Assembly (NCBI GenBank): GCA_022576105.1
Contig: JACZRM010000125.1
Span: 1-5,684 of the forward strand
DNA length: 5,684 nucleotides
From: Chloroflexota bacterium
GTDB taxonomy: Bacteria; Chloroflexota; Dehalococcoidia; UBA3495
Direction: 5' to 3'
Below, in pieces: positions 5,586 through 5,684 of the stretch. Both the position numbers and the translations under genes were made by a program. How positions within the stretch are numbered: the first letter of the stretch is position 1; each line of letters starts with the position of its first letter. The notes beneath the pieces were generated by a model. That model was given only the letters and a program-made list of their open reading frames with translations, did not search any database and was not told the DNA's origin.

Positions 5586-5593
5586 TATCAAAT

Positions 5594-5599
5594 CCTCCT
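5594..5599 (-). promoter_or_regulatory. Ribosome-binding site that fixes the CMD-like start
   Basis: AGGAGG on the minus strand lies 8 nt before ATG 5585. The alternative TTG 5591 would sit only 2 nt from it, too close for initiation. Confidence 0.8.
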
Positions 5600-5602
5600 G
5601 CC

Positions 5603-5677
5603 AAAAAATCCCTCACCCCTGTCCCCTCTCCTCGGGGAGAGGGGTGACCGAGACGTAAGTCGAGGTTGGGGTGAGGG
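5603..5677 (-). repeat. Long inverted repeat with T-tract (REP-like; terminator- or attenuator-like)
   Basis: An outer 10-bp stem CCCTCACCCC / GGGGTGAGGG (5610-5619, 5668-5677) encloses an inner perfect 9-bp hairpin CCCCTCTCC-TCGG-GGAGAGGGG (5623-5644). Read on the minus strand, the outer stem is followed by A and then six T (5608-5603), the layout of an intrinsic terminator. AGGAGG of the CMD-like gene comes 3 nt later. The CCCTCACCCC...GGGGAGAGGG theme recurs in intergenic DNA of many bacteria (from memory). It could terminate an upstream gene beyond the window, or attenuate this one. Confidence 0.7.
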
Positions 5678-5684
5678 GCTGTGT

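Noticed and set aside
5037..5591. CMD-like protein starting at TTG 5591
   Set aside because: That codon is only 2 nt from AGGAGG, while ATG 5585 has normal 8-nt spacing and gives the family-typical MARVPF start.

Overview
The window looks like ordinary bacterial chromosome of moderate-to-high GC: short gene-poor gaps, good Shine-Dalgarno sites (AGGAGG type), and small dispersed palindromic repeats. The gene content fits an uncultured Chloroflexota (Dehalococcoidia/SAR202-like) genome. The supporting points are an acyl-CoA mutase large subunit with no fused cobalamin domain, an EF-G2-type paralogue, a stand-alone Lrp/AsnC ligand-binding domain, and a carboxymuconolactone-decarboxylase-like protein starting MARVPF. 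The taxonomic placement is inference from family resemblance; no marker gene here proves it.

Layout. 1-1098 (+) is the C-terminal two-thirds of a B12-dependent acyl-CoA mutase large subunit, cut by the window's left edge. A strong hairpin at 1107-1132 separates it from the convergent 1164-3212 (-), a complete EF-G-like translation GTPase. A divergent intergenic region (3213-3499) carries a perfect TTGACA-N16-TATAAT promoter reading rightward into a probable two-gene operon: a RidA-family protein (3500-3886) and a 77-residue stand-alone RAM (Lrp/AsnC C-terminal) domain (3950-4183). Converging on these is a small dimeric alpha/beta-barrel-like protein (4218-4529, -). About 500 bp without genes follow (4530-5036), holding at least three kinds of palindromic repeat. 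The last gene (5037-5585, -) is a CMD/AhpD-like protein. Its leader contains a long inverted repeat ending in a T-tract that looks like an intrinsic terminator just upstream of the ribosome-binding site.

How the genes relate. No single pathway links them. The mutase belongs to branched acyl-CoA metabolism; the EF-G paralogue to translation; RidA to imine/enamine damage control; and the RAM protein probably to sensing or binding a small ligand such as an amino acid. Only RidA and RAM look co-transcribed. I see no new multi-gene defence, mobile or biosynthetic system. The observations most worth following are residue-level: Gln in place of the methylmalonyl-binding Arg in the mutase, Tyr in place of the catalytic His in the EF-G-like GTPase, and a CMD-like protein lacking its usual Glu/His pair. 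To these I add the repeat structures, one with compensatory changes and one sited as a possible attenuator.
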